Positions 58,401 to 62,669 of a stretch of 62,669 nucleotides of DNA are shown here, piece after piece. How positions within the stretch are numbered: position 1 is the stretch's first letter; every line of letters begins with the position of its first letter. The notes beneath the pieces were generated by a model. It was not told where the DNA came from. It saw nothing but the letters and a program-made list of their open reading frames with translations, and made no database searches. Origin of the DNA: Scytalidium lignicola (taxonomy: Eukaryota > Ascomycota > Leotiomycetes); contig NCSJ02000252.1 of the NCBI GenBank assembly GCA_002812745.2, positions 1 through 62,669 of the forward strand, written 5' to 3'. Made by a program: the position numbers and the translations under genes.

Positions 58401-61155
58401 ATCGATGAAAGCCGAGGACACTCAAAAGCTTTTTAATTCTAAACTCTTAGCAGGTTGGACCAGTGAGCTGCCGAAGACGCTCTCTCCAACCACGGCCTTG
58501 GCACCGTGGCTTACTGTACTTAATCCATCTAATCCGGCTTCAAATGATCTAGCTGGTGCAAGCCAGTATCGCCGATGGCAACACATCTTTCCACGGCCTG
58601 TACTTACCAAAACAATGAAATGGAAATCCCTCTGTTCATCTGCCTCGGTGCCTCTGACTACAGAATATTTCCCGACAAAACACCAGCTTAATGATGAATA
58701 TGAGCAAATGCCATATAACATTTCGCGAAATGCTGATGATGATCTGAACGAAGTACCTAAATCTAGGGAAGATTTTCTGCGGGAACTTGTTGGTTTACGT
58801 CTATCTCAGGGATTCCAGATCGTCGTCGGTCCAGCAGTTGGGGAGGCGTTTGGACAAAAAGCCTTAAAGATCGCCAACGTTTTTGACAGGGACCATATTG
58901 CTAGTGATGGAGAAAATGTTTTTATGTCCATGGGAAATATTATTCATCAGCTTTCATGTGTTAATGGCACAGAAATAGAAGTTAACATGTTTATTCGAAG
59001 ACCCACAGCTCCGGGTAAACACCCCCATGGCAAACCATATAATCTAGCCATCAGAACAAGTCTCGCCGCGGCTTACGAATCTCGACAAGCTATTCTTGGT
59101 AGTGCCAAAGATGAATATAACTGGAATTACATGGATTCCTTTATCGCGGGGTTTGGTGAAGAGATGACAGAGAACTTACGCTTCTGGCGAGCTCGTTTTG
59201 TTCTAATTCCTGTTGCACGCCCAATGCAGTCTTCAGGTCGTCAACAAGGAGATAACGAAGAAGAAACCAGATTAGAAGGTATCAAAAAGCTCACACAGCT
59301 ATGGCAGCGACATCGATACCTCACGCCATCGGAGCGTCGCTGGCAAAGTCGCGGATCGCGAAAGTCAAAGGATCCCAACCCCCTTGATATAGTTTATAAG
59401 ACCGAAGATCCGTCAATTGTCGTGTCAGCCGAGCTCGAAACTCTTCCTTTACTAGAGACCGGAGAACCTGCAACAAGGCGTGGCAACCTACTTGACTCAG
59501 AACGATTCCGAAGGTCTTCACTAGACATTGCAAGCTTAGCAGAAGCAATTCAGGCTCCCGTAGAACGTGGAGGGGTCCGTATGCAGAACAGAAGATGGCA
59601 TTTACGATTACATTATAACTGCTTTATCGGATCTGATATGACTACCTGGCTGCTAGAAAATTTTGAAGATATAGAAACACGAGAGGAAGCGGTTGAGCTC
59701 GGTAATAAGCTAATGATTAGCGATGAAAAGGAGAGGGGTAAGGAAAAGGATATGGGAATATTTGTTCATGTTGAAAAGCGCCATCCTTTCCGAGACGGCC
59801 AATACTTCTATCAAATGGCTGGCGAGTTTGCTAAAACTCGTCCAGAGAGTAGAAGTGCATGGTTCCCTTCGAGAAAGCGCGACAGCTCAGTTCCCTCAAC
59901 CCCCTTGTCAGAGAGCATAAGGGACTCTCCAAGGCCTGAACGATCGAGGTCAGGTTCTAACTATGATGATGTATCAGAAGATTCAGGAACAGCAACACCA
60001 ACTGCTTTCACCGGGAAACGGCCAAAGGTTTTCTTAAGCAAAGTCATGAAGTACGACGTTGACCCTCGGAAACGTTCGTATCGGCCGGAACTTATAAACT
60101 TGCACTACGACAGACTTCATAATCCCGACAACTGCTACCATATTCGTATTGACTGGATGAGCACCACAGCTAAGTTGATTGAAGATGCCGTAGAATCATG
60201 GGCAGGCACAGCAGAGCGGCATGGACTCAAACTAGTCGAGGTACCAGTTCGTGAAGCTTGTACAATAACCTCAATAAATCCATTTCGGAGTGAATACTAT
60301 GTCAGACTTGCTTTGGCACCACCGGATCGGCAGCCAAATACTTATTTTGACGTAAATTCCTTCACGCCACAGCCACTATCAAACCGGTATTACTATCACA
60401 AAGCCATCTTAAGGAAGTTCAATTTTGTTTTGGATATCGAAGCGGCTAAAAGCTTCCCTAGCAATGTTGACGCTACATATTCCTGGGGTAAACCTGACTT
60501 CAAATATTCACAATATATCCACCGATCTGGTGTTTTACTAGCAGAGATAACAGATGAGGGAGACTTCCTCCTGCTAGCCAATCGGTTATACAACAATCGA
60601 ACAGCTGCAGCTCGAGAGTCAGATCGATACAATAAAACAGATATAGGAGACCGTGGCACTTGGTCAAAACACGGAAACAATTCAAACAAGCAAAGCCCAT
60701 ACGCTTCGCCTCTGATAAGACCAAGTAACACATCCATTGGCTCTCCACAGGTGAAAGTTTCATGTGACGTTCTCGGCGGAAGTCTACTAGGGAGTAAACT
60801 AGCCGGCATGACAACTCCTGAAGGAATCAAAAATGAACTTGAAGTCTTCTGCAACAACCCAACTCTTCTAGATGCCTTCTACAAAGAGGTTTACGAGAAA
60901 GCAACGCCACCAGATGTGACGCCTCCGTCTCTAAAGAGTCCACATCTTGGCAGTATGCTTGAAGCAAATATTCCAATCCTAGGTCTACCGCCGAGTAATT
61001 TCACTTCGGACTCAAGTCCTACAGTGTTTAGATTATCGAGTATGCAAGGTATAGGCAGTTCGACACCTGCGATGGGTAGGAGGCCTAGTGTGCAAGTGGG
61101 CGTCAGTTCAGAAAGTCCGAGAGGGAGCATTACTGAAGGTGACAAAGAGAAATAA
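55454..61155 (+). CDS. IML1: IML1 (DEPDC5), GATOR1/SEACIT subunit
   Basis: Vacuole-associated GTPase-activating subunit that turns TORC1 down when amino acids are scarce. Exon 1 is 55454-56035; a 52-base intron with a TTACTAAC branch site leads to exon 2, 56088-61155. An N at 58298 is an extra base: ignoring it joins AIKNGYQNHDTSPLKARYVL in one frame, giving about 1882 residues. Counting it creates a false stop that would split the gene in two. A second N at 57981 is an ordinary in-frame unknown base. Landmarks: [80 protein letters not shown], a DEP domain at about 1350-1440 (CFIGSDMTTWLLENF) and a C-terminal region with LINLHYDRLHNPDNCYHIRI and RKFNFVLDIEAAKSFP. Confidence 0.93.
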
Positions 61156-61522
61156 GTACTTGTGGATAGATATGGCGTTTTTAGAGGCGGGGTGAATGTT
61201 GCTGCAAGTACATTACCGGGGTTACTTGTGTTTATGATGCGTTAATGTAATCCATATTTTTAATGAATAAATGTTAGGGATGTATCGAAAGCATATGATG
61301 AGGTCTATTTGTATATTATATTTGTTAGGCGCAGTTATGTACTTCAAGCTGTCAATCTCGTTTTCGATGAGGGCTCTAATATAGTGTAAGCTATCTTCTA
61401 CACGACTTTTTTGATAAATGATAAGTCTAACATGTTTTCATTATAAATCTTGCCGGTCAAACTTTTGTGGTTCCTGTCAACCCGAAAATAGCTTCATAAT
61501 ACTGTACAGGAGGTTAGAAACC
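61156..61522. other. Convergent 3' spacer
   Basis: Between IML1 and the aminotransferase gene. AT-rich, no gene seen. Confidence 0.5.
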
Positions 61523-62669
61523 TCATCGGAATCCAACCCAGTCTACCTTCTCCTGTCCTCCCTTTCCAATACCGCTCTCCTTCTCCGCAAGCATAGTCTT
61601 AATCATCCTCCCTAATCTCACAATCCCCTCCACCAATTCGTCCTCCTCGACCCAACTAAAACATAACCTAACACCGTCATCGAACACCACACTCTCATCC
61701 CCTGGAACCTCGAAGATCTTCCCAGGAGCAACTACGACATTCTCCTCGTCCGTTGCTCGAATCGCAAGTTCCACAGCCGACAACCCACTCGGCAAATCTA
61801 TCCAGACGAAATACCCACCTACCACCCCTTCCTCATGCTCGTTATTTTCAGGACGTGCTTTCCATCCTGCAGCTTCCCTTACAGATCCACCAGCATTTAA
61901 ATCTCGTAGTACGCGTTCAATTTCCCGAACAATAAGTTCTCTTCTTTTCGTATAGACCGACTTCAAGGTCTCGATGTGGGGATTTACTTCACCTGCAAGC
62001 ATCATCTCGCTCACAATCGAAGCACTGAATTGGCTCGCCGCACCGCCACTCCGAGTAGATCCACACTGAGATAGGGCGTATGCCAGTGCAGGACTGCCTT
62101 CTGCCCAGCCAGTTCGCATTCCTGGTCCTAGGAGTTTAGAAAATGTACCGTTTGACATGACGTTTCCAAATGCATGTTTTGGCGGCAGCGTGCTACTATG
62201 TGGTAAGAAGCGGTCGATGTCGACTAAACGAGGAAGGAAGGCTTTTGGTGGGAGATTTTTGGATGAGGATGAAGTGCGGTACTGGAGAAAGTCGTAGACA
62301 TCGTCTGTTAATATTAAGGCGTTGTACTTGCGCGCAAGAGTTACAAGACCGATTCGGTTTTCTAGCGTCATTGTTATGCCTGACGGATTGGAGAAGGTTG
62401 GGACGCAGTATATCAGGTGGGTATATGCTTGTTCGCCGTTTGGTTTGAGTGGCTAGAAAATATTTAGTAGGGTTCAATGATATGCACTTACAATCCAAGG
62501 AGACAAAGTAGAAAGGAGCAATCTCCACCAGACCCAAACAAGAACAAACCAAAGAACTCAGAAGTCTCATTTAACCCAGAACAAAAAAATTTCAAACCAA
62601 CAAGGGAATTATTAAAAAAGGAGAAATAAAAACTCACATTCTCCCTAACCCTCTTCTCCTCCACCTTCT
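61523..62669 (-). CDS. PLP-dependent class I/II aminotransferase, 5' end cut
   Basis: Fold-type I transaminase related to the fungal YER152C/2-aminoadipate or aromatic aminotransferase group. The window ends inside an upstream exon (62669-62638, reading KVEEKRVREN); an intron of 185 bases leads to 62452-61523. Visible landmarks are HLIYCVPTFSNPSGITMTLE, the cofactor-binding LILTDDVYDFLQY, SNGTFSKLLGPGMRTGWAEG with the PLP-binding Lys, GYFVWIDLPSG, VVVAPGKIFEVPGDE and VRLCFSW with the substrate-carboxylate Arg. The intron is long for this region but both splice sites fit (GTGAGT; TTTTCTAG). The substrate cannot be fixed from the sequence. Confidence 0.88.

Noticed and set aside
1..62669. CRISPR arrays, tRNA genes, bacterial operons
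   Set aside because: No regular spaced repeats and no convincing tRNA arms were seen; this is a eukaryotic chromosome with introns. A tRNA scan was not possible by eye, so a single tRNA could be missed.

Overview
The window is draft nuclear DNA from a filamentous ascomycete (Pezizomycotina). The evidence is: many short introns (mostly about 45-70 bases) with GT..AG ends and CTAAC/CTGAC-like branch sites; a lone dispersed 5S rRNA gene; a transposon remnant decayed by C-to-T change in the manner of RIP; and ascomycete-type proteins throughout (DUF6594-like, GH125, Env9, Tti2, Iml1). A leotiomycete or close relative would fit, but the sequence alone does not prove the class. The ten single N bases, mostly beside homopolymer runs, show an assembly with unresolved run lengths, and two of them break genuine reading frames.

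Layout. 1-6 kb: the 3' end of a DUF6594-type membrane protein with a frameshift, a small unknown basic protein, an unknown 445-residue protein, an AT-rich block and an AKR13-type aldo/keto reductase. 6.2-9 kb: a gene-poor stretch with a Tc1/mariner-type transposase remnant and short repeats. 9-13.7 kb: a secreted protein built of about 5-residue repeats, standing alone, then a GH31 glycosidase with a one-base frameshift. From 14.5 kb to the end the window is gene-dense housekeeping DNA: FIG4 phosphatase, TTI2, CCA-adding enzyme, TRS85, CHMP7-like ESCRT-III protein, GH125 mannosidase, POL32, RAD18, GH3 beta-glucosidase, SUV3 helicase, VAMP7-type SNARE, a small unknown protein, an Env9-like SDR, a G-patch protein, 5S rRNA, SEC1, an eIF4E-binding protein, URB1, IML1 and a PLP aminotransferase cut by the window edge.

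Functions group loosely: membrane traffic and endolysosome (FIG4, TRS85, CHMP7, VAMP7, SEC1, IML1), genome maintenance (POL32, RAD18, TTI2), RNA and ribosome work (CCA1, SUV3, URB1, eIF4E-binding protein, G-patch protein, 5S rRNA), and sugar hydrolysis (GH31, GH125, GH3). Four head-to-head pairs share short promoters: CCA1/TRS85, POL32/RAD18, SUV3/VAMP7 and URB1/IML1. POL32/RAD18 is the most meaningful, because both proteins act at PCNA during damage tolerance. I see no secondary-metabolite cluster, CRISPR array or clearly new multi-gene system. The most unusual items are the secreted repeat protein, the 445-residue unknown protein and the small unknown genes.
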